Below are positions 34,435-42,448 of a stretch of DNA of 64,000 nt, piece by piece. The notes under the pieces are model-generated. The model did no database searches, was not told the origin of the DNA, and was given only the letters and a program-made list of their open reading frames with translations. How positions within the stretch are numbered: position 1 is the stretch's first letter; each line of letters begins with the position of its first letter. Source of the DNA: Pseudomonas farris (GTDB taxonomy: Bacteria > Pseudomonadota > Gammaproteobacteria > Pseudomonadales > Pseudomonadaceae); NCBI RefSeq assembly GCF_019145235.1, contig NZ_JAHSTV010000001.1:1-64000 (forward strand), read 5' to 3'. The translations under genes and the position numbers were made by a program.

Positions 34435-34477
34435 CCCTGTGTTCTTCTGCTCGAAAATTGAGCAGAAGAACACAGGG
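34435..34477. repeat. perfect 18-bp inverted repeat
   Basis: CCCTGTGTTCTTCTGCTC at 34435-34452 and its exact reverse complement at 34460-34477 flank a 7-base loop, GAAAATT. There is no clear T run on either side. It lies about 80 bp beyond the IS66 fragment and about 140 bp from the 3' end of the 774-aa membrane-protein gene, so it may be a mobile-element end or a strong transcript hairpin. Confidence 0.8.
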
Positions 34478-34615
34478 GTCAGTTTTCGGTCAGCGGCAAC
34501 AGTTTTACCTCTCGCCAGGGAGGACGGTTTGTATAGATGAAAGGCACCAGACCTCCCCTGCCATATCAATACGCCAAGGAAGACCTGAGTGATCCTGAGA
34601 TACCTGAATAGGAAT

Positions 34616-36940
34616 CTATTTTTCAACGGTTACCGGAATTTCAAACTGGCTACAACTGTAAAATTCAGAGCCACGCAAACCACCCATACCTAATTTATAG
34701 GTTCCACTCAGCGTCGAAAGATCCAACAATCCGTTGAATCCCGCAGCATTTAGAGCAGGATTTTTAAATGCCACTCCGATATCACCGCGAGCCTCACCAT
34801 TGGTCAGGACAAATATCCTACTACCTTTTTTATCAGTAAGGGTCAAATATGTCTTATCGAACAGCGTGCCATTCTTGGTTGAATGAACAAGCCAGCCTTG
34901 CAGTTTCAAAAGATCCGTCACGTTCAAGGTCGTGGAAGTCGGACCTGCCCCATTCATCAAATCAATACTGCCTTCACAGGCTATTACAGAATTCTTCAAA
35001 ATACCTGAAATTGACGTTGAGACACTATTGACTGCAATAGCTTTATTGTGAACTTTCGGGACTTGCACACCTATCCACGCGGAGTTGAACTCAGACTTAA
35101 AATAATGAGTAGAGTCCGAAACGAACATAACAGAATCAACTGCATCACCGGAAAACTCAAAATTATCAAGCAACGGAGTTACCCAAACACCACTTTTTGA
35201 GTTCAAGATATTCAGCCTGTATTCACGAATACCGCCTGAAACAAGCTTGTATCTAACCTTCAGAATATTCCCGCGAAACAATAAATTCTTCAAGCGAGCG
35301 TAGAGTGTGAGTTCAAAATTCGGAATAACTTTAACCACCCCTCCCGAAAACTTTGGAACCTTGTTCCACTCGCCGAACTTCATTAAAGTTTCAGACAATT
35401 GCGTCTCAGAGTAAACGGCCCGCCCGTCATTAGCCTCCAAGAGCATTAGTGGCACACCACCTTTACCCTTTGAAACGCTGACAACGTGATAATTCAACAA
35501 AATAGCATTTACTGTCAGAGGGTCTTCATTCAACGAAAACTTCTGATCAAATGCATCAAATACGTTACAGCTTTCAGATCCACAAGCAACACCGGCAGTC
35601 CACAGAACAAACTTTGGACGCGCAGAAGACTCAAAGAAAGCCTTGTTCATCGAATCTAAGGCTGGGGTAAGCGTCATGTAGTTTTGGAACGAAGGGCGAT
35701 GCGTGTAGTTCAGCTTATTGGCAAATGCATATTCATTATTATAAGGATATACATCAATAGTCGAATCACCAACTCTCTTTAACAAACCATCATCAAGCTT
35801 GAAGTCTGAATACAAACCCTGCATGCGCTCCTGATATCCAGCCCTAAAATCTATTGCCGGAAGCAGCGAATCTTTAGTTGGAGCCCCCGAATAACTTGGA
35901 TTAATTGATAGATAATACAGGCAAACCATCGCCATTACGAACAGCGCTCGCCCAAGCCAGTTTCTGTCAAAAACCATGATAAGTGCCAACGCAGCCGTTG
36001 GAATGACAAAATAGCCAAGATAATGATCTGTGCGACTAAAACCAAGTTTAAAAAGAAGCAACAACAAAACGTTAACCGTCAGCAAAAGCGATCTACGCTT
36101 AAGCAAAAGATACACATTCAAAAGGGCAGCCACCAAAAACGCAGCAACAAACGTCCTTCGCGAATTGACAATATCCAGCGTCATGTCCACCGAGTTACCA
36201 AAACTCAGGTTTTTGTTAATAATCAAATAGTTAACAATGCTGGAGTTGTCATGGAAAATGACCAACCCAACAAAAACATAAGCCACTATTACCGCCGCAA
36301 CAAAACAAACCAACCTTGATATTTTCTTCTCAGAAAAAAGCCTGACAAAAAAATAGGACCCGAATGTCGCCAACCCAACCAGGCCGTAGAAAAAGCGTAC
36401 ATAAAACAAAAAACCGACCACGGCACCGAGGACAGCCATCCATTGCGCACTCACAACTAACGGCTTATCTTTAGAGCACTCGAAATATGCGACCAACGCA
36501 AACGGCAGAAGGAAGAACGCCGCAGAAAAAGCCAACCCGTTAAAAAACAGAAAGAACGCCACCGCAAAAAAAACATAAGAGCGCGCCCTATTGACCAAGG
36601 TAAAGACCAGTGACCAAAACGCTCCATTAACGAGGCTCACAAACAGGATTGCCCCCCAATAAGTATAGATACTGTACTGCGACGAACTCCCCCCCACCAA
36701 CCAATAAAGAGGGCCATAACTAAACAGAAAGTCACGCCCCTCATAAAACACCTGATTGGTTAAATTAACCCACTGCTCGACATTACCGCTAGACGCCGCT
36801 GTCGAATACATTTTCATGGAGGAAAACACAAGAATAAAAACAGAAAAAAAAGCCAGCACTTCCGTTTTATATCTTGCCAACAAGGACTCTAGATCACCGC
36901 CTGCACTTCTTATACTAACAACACTAGATAAATCGCTCAC
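34616..36940 (-). CDS. large multi-pass membrane protein, possible GT-C glycosyltransferase
   Basis: A 774-aa protein not recognised by name. The first ~360 residues hold about ten transmembrane helices (for example VLAFFSVFILVFSSMKM, FFLLPFALVAYF, SLLLTVNVLLLLLFKL). A loop after helix 1 contains YEGRDFLFSYGPLYWLVGG, in the place where GT-C enzymes carry acidic catalytic residues and a YGPLY/YPPLY-like motif. The remaining ~410 residues form a soluble, probably periplasmic region rich in beta strands. The GTG start at 36940 overlaps the GT2 stop (GTGA). Codon use is AT-rich. As the last gene of a seven-gene overlapping series with two DPM-type GT2s and an SMR protein, it may transfer a polyprenyl-linked sugar outside the membrane. 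This is inference. Confidence 0.7.
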   Translation of the reverse strand: MSDLSSVVSIRSAGGDLESLLARYKTEVLAFFSVFILVFSSMKMYSTAASSGNVEQWVNLTNQVFYEGRDFLFSYGPLYWLVGGSSSQYSIYTYWGAILFVSLVNGAFWSLVFTLVNRARSYVFFAVAFFLFFNGLAFSAAFFLLPFALVAYFECSKDKPLVVSAQWMAVLGAVVGFLFYVRFFYGLVGLATFGSYFFVRLFSEKKISRLVCFVAAVIVAYVFVGLVIFHDNSSIVNYLIINKNLSFGNSVDMTLDIVNSRRTFVAAFLVAALLNVYLLLKRRSLLLTVNVLLLLLFKLGFSRTDHYLGYFVIPTAALALIMVFDRNWLGRALFVMAMVCLYYLSINPSYSGAPTKDSLLPAIDFRAGYQERMQGLYSDFKLDDGLLKRVGDSTIDVYPYNNEYAFANKLNYTHRPSFQNYMTLTPALDSMNKAFFESSARPKFVLWTAGVACGSESCNVFDAFDQKFSLNEDPLTVNAILLNYHVVSVSKGKGGVPLMLLEANDGRAVYSETQLSETLMKFGEWNKVPKFSGGVVKVIPNFELTLYARLKNLLFRGNILKVRYKLVSGGIREYRLNILNSKSGVWVTPLLDNFEFSGDAVDSVMFVSDSTHYFKSEFNSAWIGVQVPKVHNKAIAVNSVSTSISGILKNSVIACEGSIDLMNGAGPTSTTLNVTDLLKLQGWLVHSTKNGTLFDKTYLTLTDKKGSRIFVLTNGEARGDIGVAFKNPALNAAGFNGLLDLSTLSGTYKLGMGGLRGSEFYSCSQFEIPVTVEK

Positions 36941-37776
36941 TTTTCGCCTTCTTTCTTGACGTTATAGTGCCCAAAACAACTTTTTAGTAATATGCTCAGC
37001 ACCGAAAAATTACCTTTGACACTACTGATCTTGGTCGGCACTTCACCTTTTGGGTATCGTCGGACGGTGCCCAGTTCAACACAGCGATAGCCCAACTTTG
37101 GGGCACGATACGAAAGATAAGCCAGCAACTCGTAAGTCATGAATACATCGCGGAACGGCGCTACTTTCGGGTCAAGAAGCATCTTGCGGCTATAAGCACG
37201 AAAACCCTGAGTGGTATCAGTCCAGCCAAACCCGGAGAAAAGACTCAACATCGGCGCATGAATAAAACGAATAGCGAAATCTCGCGACTTTGGCGTGTTC
37301 TCGGCCACACCGCCCGCCACGAAGCGAGAGGCTTGCACAAAATCAATGCCTTGCTTCAACGCCTCAATAAACCGTTCGATGGCATCAGGATCATCCTTGT
37401 CATTGCCGTCAATCGTGACGATACCTTCATAGCCTTGGTCGAGCGCGAAGGCATAGGCGCAACGTAGTTGGGCACTCAGTTTGCCGGCAGACGTCTTGAG
37501 CAACAGGCCTCGCACGCCCACTTGTTCCAGCGCCGGCAACTCCAGGGAGCCATCCGTAGTACCCCCATCAACAATGATGATGTCGGCAATATCGGCAATC
37601 TTGAGCGCCGCCATTCTAGCCAGCAGACTCTTGATACGCTCTCCCTCGTTGATGACGGGTATCACCACGCACCAAGGATGCTGACGACCGAGCCACATTT
37701 GCGTGTCATAGGAAGGTACTTGCCACGTCTGGCGGGCAGCAGGAGAAATATCGAGAGAAGTCATCATGTTCACCAT
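36937..37776 (-). CDS. DPM1-type family 2 glycosyltransferase
   Basis: A 279-aa GT2. HPWCVVIPVINEGERIKSLL (about 33-52), IIIVDGGTTDGSLEL and the DXD-like GIVTIDGNDKDDPDAIERF (about 118-136) match dolichyl/polyprenyl-phosphate sugar synthases. GWTDTTQGFRAYSRKML is also typical of that group. No C-terminal membrane helices are present. It should load a sugar from a nucleotide donor onto undecaprenyl phosphate. Start ATG 37776 overlaps the SMR stop as TGATG; ATGs at 37767 and 37764 are alternatives. Between an SMR flippase and a membrane protein, it occupies the place ArnC has in the arn pathway. Confidence 0.85.
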   Translation of the reverse strand: MVNMMTSLDISPAARQTWQVPSYDTQMWLGRQHPWCVVIPVINEGERIKSLLARMAALKIADIADIIIVDGGTTDGSLELPALEQVGVRGLLLKTSAGKLSAQLRCAYAFALDQGYEGIVTIDGNDKDDPDAIERFIEALKQGIDFVQASRFVAGGVAENTPKSRDFAIRFIHAPMLSLFSGFGWTDTTQGFRAYSRKMLLDPKVAPFRDVFMTYELLAYLSYRAPKLGYRCVELGTVRRYPKGEVPTKISSVKGNFSVLSILLKSCFGHYNVKKEGEK

Positions 37777-38138
37777 CAAGCCACGCGAGCTGTAATCAGC
37801 CCTACGCCGGCGATTACCAATACGATCCCTGCACCTGTAGTCCAGTGGAAGGATTCACGAAAAAATACGACCGAAAACAAGGCGACAGTCGCCACAGCTC
37901 CGGCGGTCAGAACCGGATGCGCCACATTCAGTGGCAGGCGCGCCAAGGCAGCGGCATAGAGCAGAAACGCGCCTCCATAAAGCCCGAGTCCCAGCCAAAA
38001 CGGCCAATTGCTCAACGCCGTCATAGGGTCACTTAGCGAGGGAAACTTGCGCGGAGGCATCATGGCCATCTTCACCAAAACACTGGCGGATGCATTGGAT
38101 AGGATACCGAGAATAAGGATCAACCACTTCATACTCAT
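37776..38138 (-). CDS. SMR/EamA-type four-helix membrane protein, probable lipid-linked sugar flippase subunit
   Basis: A 120-aa protein with four transmembrane helices (MKWLILILGILSNASASVLV, FWLGLGLYGGAFLLYAAALA, HPVLTAGAVATVALFSVVFF, TTGAGIVLVIAGVGLITARV). Its size and the LPLNVAHPVLTAG segment resemble ArnE/ArnF rather than the drug exporter EmrE. ArnE/F are proposed to flip undecaprenyl-phosphate-aminoarabinose. Overlaps of 4 bp (ATGA) upstream and 1 bp downstream tie it to an isomerase and a DPM-type GT. A homodimer is assumed because no second SMR gene is present. Confidence 0.82.
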   Translation of the reverse strand: MSMKWLILILGILSNASASVLVKMAMMPPRKFPSLSDPMTALSNWPFWLGLGLYGGAFLLYAAALARLPLNVAHPVLTAGAVATVALFSVVFFRESFHWTTGAGIVLVIAGVGLITARVA

Positions 38139-38971
38139 CTGCCCACCTCAACATCAGTCCGGCGGTAATGCTGTGTCGCCACCTGAAGAGCTCGCTCAAT
38201 GGAGACCAAATGTGGCTCATTTTTGGTCGCAACCATCTCGATCGAGACCACATGTCCAGGCAGATACTGGAGAAGAGCGGCAGCCATTTGCCCATGTGCG
38301 GTGCCGCCATCGCCCAAAGGCAACAGATCGGGTTCGCTGGCATGCACGTGTCCGATCAAATCGGCGCAGTCGCACAGGATCGCCTGCGGATCTTCCTGGT
38401 TAATCGTGATCGCACCGGTATCCAGTTGCATGCGAATCGCGGGATGCGCGACTTGCTTCACAACCTCGGAGGTTTCGGCACTGGCGGTCATAAAATTGGC
38501 GCCATAGCAGACAGGGTTGGGCTCCAGACAGATCGTCACCCCCCAAGCCTGAGCGATGTCTCCCAATTGCCTGAAAAAGGGAATCGCGACATCCAGCGCC
38601 TCTTGATCGTTCAACCCACTGCGATCACGGTTCCTGGGGGAGCCAAAAACCACTCTGGTCGCTCCAAGCCCACCGCCGATACGGCATACGGCCCCAAGGT
38701 GTTTCAATAGTGCGGTCTGAGTCTCGACCGCACCAAACACGTTCAGGCCCGCTGTACCAAACAACAGCGCCTGCATTCCGGTGATATCAATACCGCGCTC
38801 ACTCCACCAGCCTTTGACCCGGGAAATATCCTCATCGGTAGCCTTGGCGGGCTCGGGAAAGTACTTACCGGGCGCGATATCAATCGCATCAACGGAAAAG
38901 CGTTGAAGCAACCGGGCAACCGCCTCATCCTCAACGGGATCCCACGCAATATTGGAAATCGCTAGTCTCAT
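38135..38971 (-). CDS. sugar phosphate isomerase/epimerase (AP endonuclease 2-like TIM barrel)
   Basis: A 278-aa TIM-barrel protein of the xylose isomerase-like superfamily. Probable metal ligands are Glu in TICLEPNPVCYG, Asp in IRMQLDTGAITINQ, His in LIGHVHASEPDL and Glu in VVSIEMVATKNEP. The family includes IolE, IolI and sugar epimerases, so substrates range from inositols to keto sugars. It overlaps the SDR upstream (ATGA) and the SMR gene downstream (ATGA). Its presence next to an SDR and an FAD oxidoreductase suggests synthesis of an unusual sugar or cyclitol donor. The reaction itself is not predictable. Confidence 0.82.
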   Translation of the reverse strand: MRLAISNIAWDPVEDEAVARLLQRFSVDAIDIAPGKYFPEPAKATDEDISRVKGWWSERGIDITGMQALLFGTAGLNVFGAVETQTALLKHLGAVCRIGGGLGATRVVFGSPRNRDRSGLNDQEALDVAIPFFRQLGDIAQAWGVTICLEPNPVCYGANFMTASAETSEVVKQVAHPAIRMQLDTGAITINQEDPQAILCDCADLIGHVHASEPDLLPLGDGGTAHGQMAAALLQYLPGHVVSIEMVATKNEPHLVSIERALQVATQHYRRTDVEVGR

Positions 38972-39762
38972 ACCTGCGCACCCGTCTCCACTTTTATCGT
39001 GAGCGGCTCGGATTGCGCGTAGGCCCTGACTGCCTGGATCGTTTCGCGCGCACTGTATTGATAGCGACCAACCCCACCAAACACCCCGGCATGTTTGCTT
39101 TGCAGGTCATAGAGCCCCGTTGGATTACCCAAGACATTCGCAAAAGGCTTACCGAAGCCTTGCAGGGAAATGTCCGCCACGCAGACAGGTGCTGCGGTGA
39201 GATGAACCAGTTTCAGACCGGCATTGAGGGCCGTATCAATGTCAAACCAGAGGTTGACCATCGGATAGAACTGGAACACTCCCCGGCTATCGATCATCTG
39301 AATATTGTTGTCATTGAGAAAATCGAAAATGACGTTCTTGCGCAGCCCTGGGCCAACTAACCCCGGCAACCGAACAATCAAATGGTTCGGAAAATGCTCT
39401 TCGACGAATTTCTCCAGCAATCGACGGTGCAGGCCATAGGCATGCAGATCCGACTCATCGACAATCGAATCCTCGTTAACGCCTACAGGCGTCTTGAAGA
39501 CATCCACCGTACTGATCAAAATAAACGTTTTGCACTTTACAGTTCTCAGGTGTGCAATCAACTCTTCGATCTTTTGTCGATCGGCTTGCGGCTCACGGTT
39601 GGCAATCCATTTCTGCGCAGGCGCACCGGCACACACCACCGTATCGAACGTCTGATTGTCAATATCAGCAATATTTGTCGATCGGTAAAGTGATGAAAAT
39701 GTTTGTTGTTTTAAGAGAGTGCTACCTACGAAACCTGAAAAACCAATAAGAGAATTAAACAT
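38968..39762 (-). CDS. NAD-dependent epimerase/dehydratase-like protein
   Basis: A 264-aa SDR-like protein. The N-terminus LIGFSGFVGSTLLKQQ is a GXXGXXG-type loop, but shortened compared with classical extended SDRs. FILISTVDVFKTPVGVNE matches the Ser-bearing strand and AYGLHRRLLEKFV (about 128-140) the YxxxK position, here Y-G-L-H-R, with Arg in place of the usual Lys, which is odd. RLPGLVGPGLRKN follows. It may bind a nucleotide sugar without normal dehydrogenase chemistry. It overlaps the FAD oxidoreductase by 8 bp and the TIM-barrel gene by 4 bp. Confidence 0.78.
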   Translation of the reverse strand: MFNSLIGFSGFVGSTLLKQQTFSSLYRSTNIADIDNQTFDTVVCAGAPAQKWIANREPQADRQKIEELIAHLRTVKCKTFILISTVDVFKTPVGVNEDSIVDESDLHAYGLHRRLLEKFVEEHFPNHLIVRLPGLVGPGLRKNVIFDFLNDNNIQMIDSRGVFQFYPMVNLWFDIDTALNAGLKLVHLTAAPVCVADISLQGFGKPFANVLGNPTGLYDLQSKHAGVFGGVGRYQYSARETIQAVRAYAQSEPLTIKVETGAQV

Positions 39763-40936
39763 TCACCACTCCACCGTTGGACTTTTCTTGACCATCGATA
39801 CCTGAAATATTTTCCTTTTCAAGCGTTTCAATGACGTCATAAATATTGTCGATTTTTCCGCCCAGGATGGAATAACATCCCGGCAACTCCATATGCCGCT
39901 CAAACAGGATCGGTCTTCCGTCATCGCCCTCGTTCTTCATCAGAACGGTTTTGACTTCAAACAACGAATCCACATGTTTGGCTTTCAACACATCAGGAAT
40001 ATACCGTCCGACGTCTCTAACCATTCGATCCACACGGGTTTCACGCGCGTAATGCTGCAGCCTTGCATATGGATCAAGATCTGACTGATCGTTCCAATGC
40101 AAGTGTGGCGTATAGCGAACATGGGATAGTGTGTGCAGTCCACGCGCAGGAAAGGGCATCATCGAAAAGAACGGGCCATCCATGACGGTAATTCCCAAGC
40201 CATCGAGAGACTCAGGCATCTGCATCAGCGCCATTTCCGTAATTTCTTGCTTAAGACCGGTGCTAACGCCTGGGAAATCGCCCTTGAACTGATTGAGGCC
40301 ACTGTAAGTGCAGTTGAAAACATAGCGGCAATTGATCACCTCCTGGTTTCCCTGCGTGGTCTCAGTAATAACCTGCAATGGCGACTGCGCCCCCTTGGAG
40401 ATCGCGGTTACACGGCTCTGGTAGCGGATTTGCACCCCGCTCTCACTCAGCTCACGCCTTGCCCAACTCGCGAGCTTCGTCGTATCGAATGCATACTCTT
40501 CGACCAGAAACACATCTTCGATCAACCGCGGTTCAAACAGCCCCCGCAATGCAGTATTTACAGGTTGTATATCCGCGCCAATGTCCCGGCAAAAGCGCTC
40601 GAACTGCTTGGCTGTGACCTTTGAGTTCCGCCGGGCAATCGCATAGAGCTTGGTGAAGTCTCGCTTAACCGCCCCTGGCCAATCCACTACAAACTTGGGT
40701 AGATTTATCCGGCTTCTGTAAGCCGTCGTGAAACTACGGGGATAGTGATACCCGTTATGCACTCGCGCTTGATTATTGTAGGAGGCACGCATCAGCAATG
40801 CGGGTTCGCGCTCAACAAGCACAATGCGTTTTAATCCTCGCTGCCTCGCTAGGTAGACCGCAATGGCGGTGCCATAGAACCCGCCACCGACTACCACGGC
40901 GTCCTGACTAGTTGGGTCTGCTTCAAAACCAGACAT
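39755..40936 (-). CDS. FAD-dependent oxidoreductase (DAO-like)
   Basis: A 393-aa flavoprotein. AVVVGGGFYGTAIAVYLARQ is the N-terminal FAD dinucleotide-binding loop, followed by VLVEREPALLMRASYNNQAR and VHNGYHYPRS. The second half contains YVFNCTYSGLN and the C-terminal LGGKIDNIYDVIE. The fold is that of D-amino acid oxidase/glycine oxidase relatives, and similar proteins occur in polysaccharide clusters without known substrate. The ATG at 40936 overlaps the GT2 stop as TGATG; the frame is also open from a TTG at 40954. Within the cassette it could oxidise a sugar hydroxyl or amino group. Confidence 0.82.
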   Translation of the reverse strand: MSGFEADPTSQDAVVVGGGFYGTAIAVYLARQRGLKRIVLVEREPALLMRASYNNQARVHNGYHYPRSFTTAYRSRINLPKFVVDWPGAVKRDFTKLYAIARRNSKVTAKQFERFCRDIGADIQPVNTALRGLFEPRLIEDVFLVEEYAFDTTKLASWARRELSESGVQIRYQSRVTAISKGAQSPLQVITETTQGNQEVINCRYVFNCTYSGLNQFKGDFPGVSTGLKQEITEMALMQMPESLDGLGITVMDGPFFSMMPFPARGLHTLSHVRYTPHLHWNDQSDLDPYARLQHYARETRVDRMVRDVGRYIPDVLKAKHVDSLFEVKTVLMKNEGDDGRPILFERHMELPGCYSILGGKIDNIYDVIETLEKENISGIDGQEKSNGGVVNV

Positions 40937-41961
40937 CAGGAAGGACGTTCCCAAGCCGAGACGGGGGACTTGGCTGCATCTGATACAACTTGTTCGATAT
41001 TCAGCTTTTCACGTCGAGTCATGCGAGCACTAGTGAACTCTTGGCCCACATGATAGAGCGGCCCCTCATTCGACAGGCTGGCCATGTTCAGGATGTATTC
41101 ACCCAACACCAACAGCACTAGCGAGATCAGGAAAAACATGCCCGACTGTTGCAGCGAAAAGCTGACCCAGCCTGGTGCAACATCGGTTTTCAAAATGCCA
41201 ACCACCAGCACGTAAACGCTGTACACCAAATTGGCAATGGCACCGAACAGGGAAAGCGAAGTGACCAGACGCATCGGCGCACGCGTCGTCGACACCAGCA
41301 GGCGCATTCCGCGATCAATACTCTCCCCCAATCGCTTGGGACTCGAAGTCTTCGGTGTAGCGCTGTAATCTAGATAAGCGCGTGCAAAACCACCCGTAGC
41401 GGGAAGATGCCGGTAGGTCATTGACGGTTGTGGATGCTGCAGGATGAAGTTGATCACCCGCTTGCTGAGGATTCGGTATTGCGGCGCGTCTTTCGCCAAA
41501 TGGACACCATTGAAATGGTTGTAGAGGCTATGGAACACGACGTTGGCGCCACGGTAGGCAAGGCTCTGCGCGGGCTTTTGCGAATTGTTGGCGAACACCA
41601 CATCCGCACCGGCGACCGCTTGGTCAAGCATCTGAGGAACAAAGCTAATGTCATCGATCAAGGGATCGATAACGGCGACGAAGTCGCCCAAGGCATTCTC
41701 CAGACCTACCCAGGAAGCGGTATCTGCATCCACCTCTTTGGTCAGGGCATACACCTGCAAATTGGCCAGCCCATTTTCAGCAGTCAGGCGTTTCAGTTGT
41801 AAAATGCTGTCGTCTTCCGAAGCGTTATCCACCACGATCAACTCATAATCGCTGACTGTGGAAGCAATGATCGAAGCTGCGTCAGAAAGAATTTTTTCGA
41901 TTTGCTCTGACTGATTACGAACAACAAATACTACAGACAAAAAACAGGGGAAAAAGGCCAT
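40936..41961 (-). CDS. DPM1-type family 2 glycosyltransferase with C-terminal membrane helices
   Basis: A 341-aa GT2. FLSVVFVVRNQSEQIEKILS, IVVDNASEDDSILQL and the acidic VAVIDPLIDDISF (in the DXD position) form the donor site. Two transmembrane helices follow the catalytic domain (about 235-260 and 268-295: SLFGAIANLVYSVYVLVVGI, SGMFFLISLVLLVLGEYILN), as in undecaprenyl-phosphate sugar transferases of the GtrB/ArnC type. It is the first gene of the seven-gene overlapping cassette. The start codon at 41961 is preceded by AAGAGAATTTAAG. The second, helix-less GT2 of the cassette probably uses another donor or step. Confidence 0.85.
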   Translation of the reverse strand: MAFFPCFLSVVFVVRNQSEQIEKILSDAASIIASTVSDYELIVVDNASEDDSILQLKRLTAENGLANLQVYALTKEVDADTASWVGLENALGDFVAVIDPLIDDISFVPQMLDQAVAGADVVFANNSQKPAQSLAYRGANVVFHSLYNHFNGVHLAKDAPQYRILSKRVINFILQHPQPSMTYRHLPATGGFARAYLDYSATPKTSSPKRLGESIDRGMRLLVSTTRAPMRLVTSLSLFGAIANLVYSVYVLVVGILKTDVAPGWVSFSLQQSGMFFLISLVLLVLGEYILNMASLSNEGPLYHVGQEFTSARMTRREKLNIEQVVSDAAKSPVSAWERPS

Positions 41962-42448
41962 CTTAAATTCTCTTGAAACCTACTGGCTATAAACCAAGAA
42001 TGTCGGATTTAGCGAACAAGCCGAGCTGATAAGGGACACCGCCATGCCAGCAGCCAATCGGATGCGCTTCAGAGATGACGAGAGGGGCAAAGGTAGTCGC
42101 TCATCGTCTCTCTGAGCTCTGGCCAACCGAACAGCTCTAGCCAGGAAAACAAATAAAACAACGCTGCCGATAGCAGGCTTTAATTTGCACGCAAAGTAGC
42201 ATGAGTAGGCTGTTTCTGCCAGCACCTGGGCCTGAACCACCCTGCTATCAACCAACGATACGACCTCCAGAGCTTGCTCCTGACGCCATCACACAACAGT
42301 GACAAGAGCGTTTGGCTCTACGTCAAGAGACCTGTTTTAGCCCGTTATCCAGCGAAGATGTATCCAAATGTATCGCACCAAGAACAACGAACGGGCCCGG
42401 GAGAACCTTGAAAAATCCAAGACAGCCAATTGCCAAACCCGAAATACT
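41962..42448. other. 487-bp gap before the seven-gene cassette, no gene recognised
   Basis: A minus-strand reading frame of 91 codons (41980-42255) starts only with TTG, lacks a ribosome-binding site and matches nothing recognised. The DNA has mixed composition and no inverted repeats of note. It probably contains the promoter of the cassette and perhaps decayed coding DNA. Confidence 0.4.

Noticed and set aside
34435..34477. 18-bp inverted repeat considered as an intrinsic terminator
   Set aside because: No adequate T run follows the stem on either strand, so it is listed as a repeat only.
34417..34626. 69-codon minus-strand frame across the 18-bp palindrome
   Set aside because: It reads through both palindrome arms and overlaps the end of the 774-aa gene; no protein features.
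41980..42255. 91-codon minus-strand reading frame before the seven-gene cassette
   Set aside because: It begins only with TTG, has no ribosome-binding site and no recognisable motif; treated as non-coding gap.
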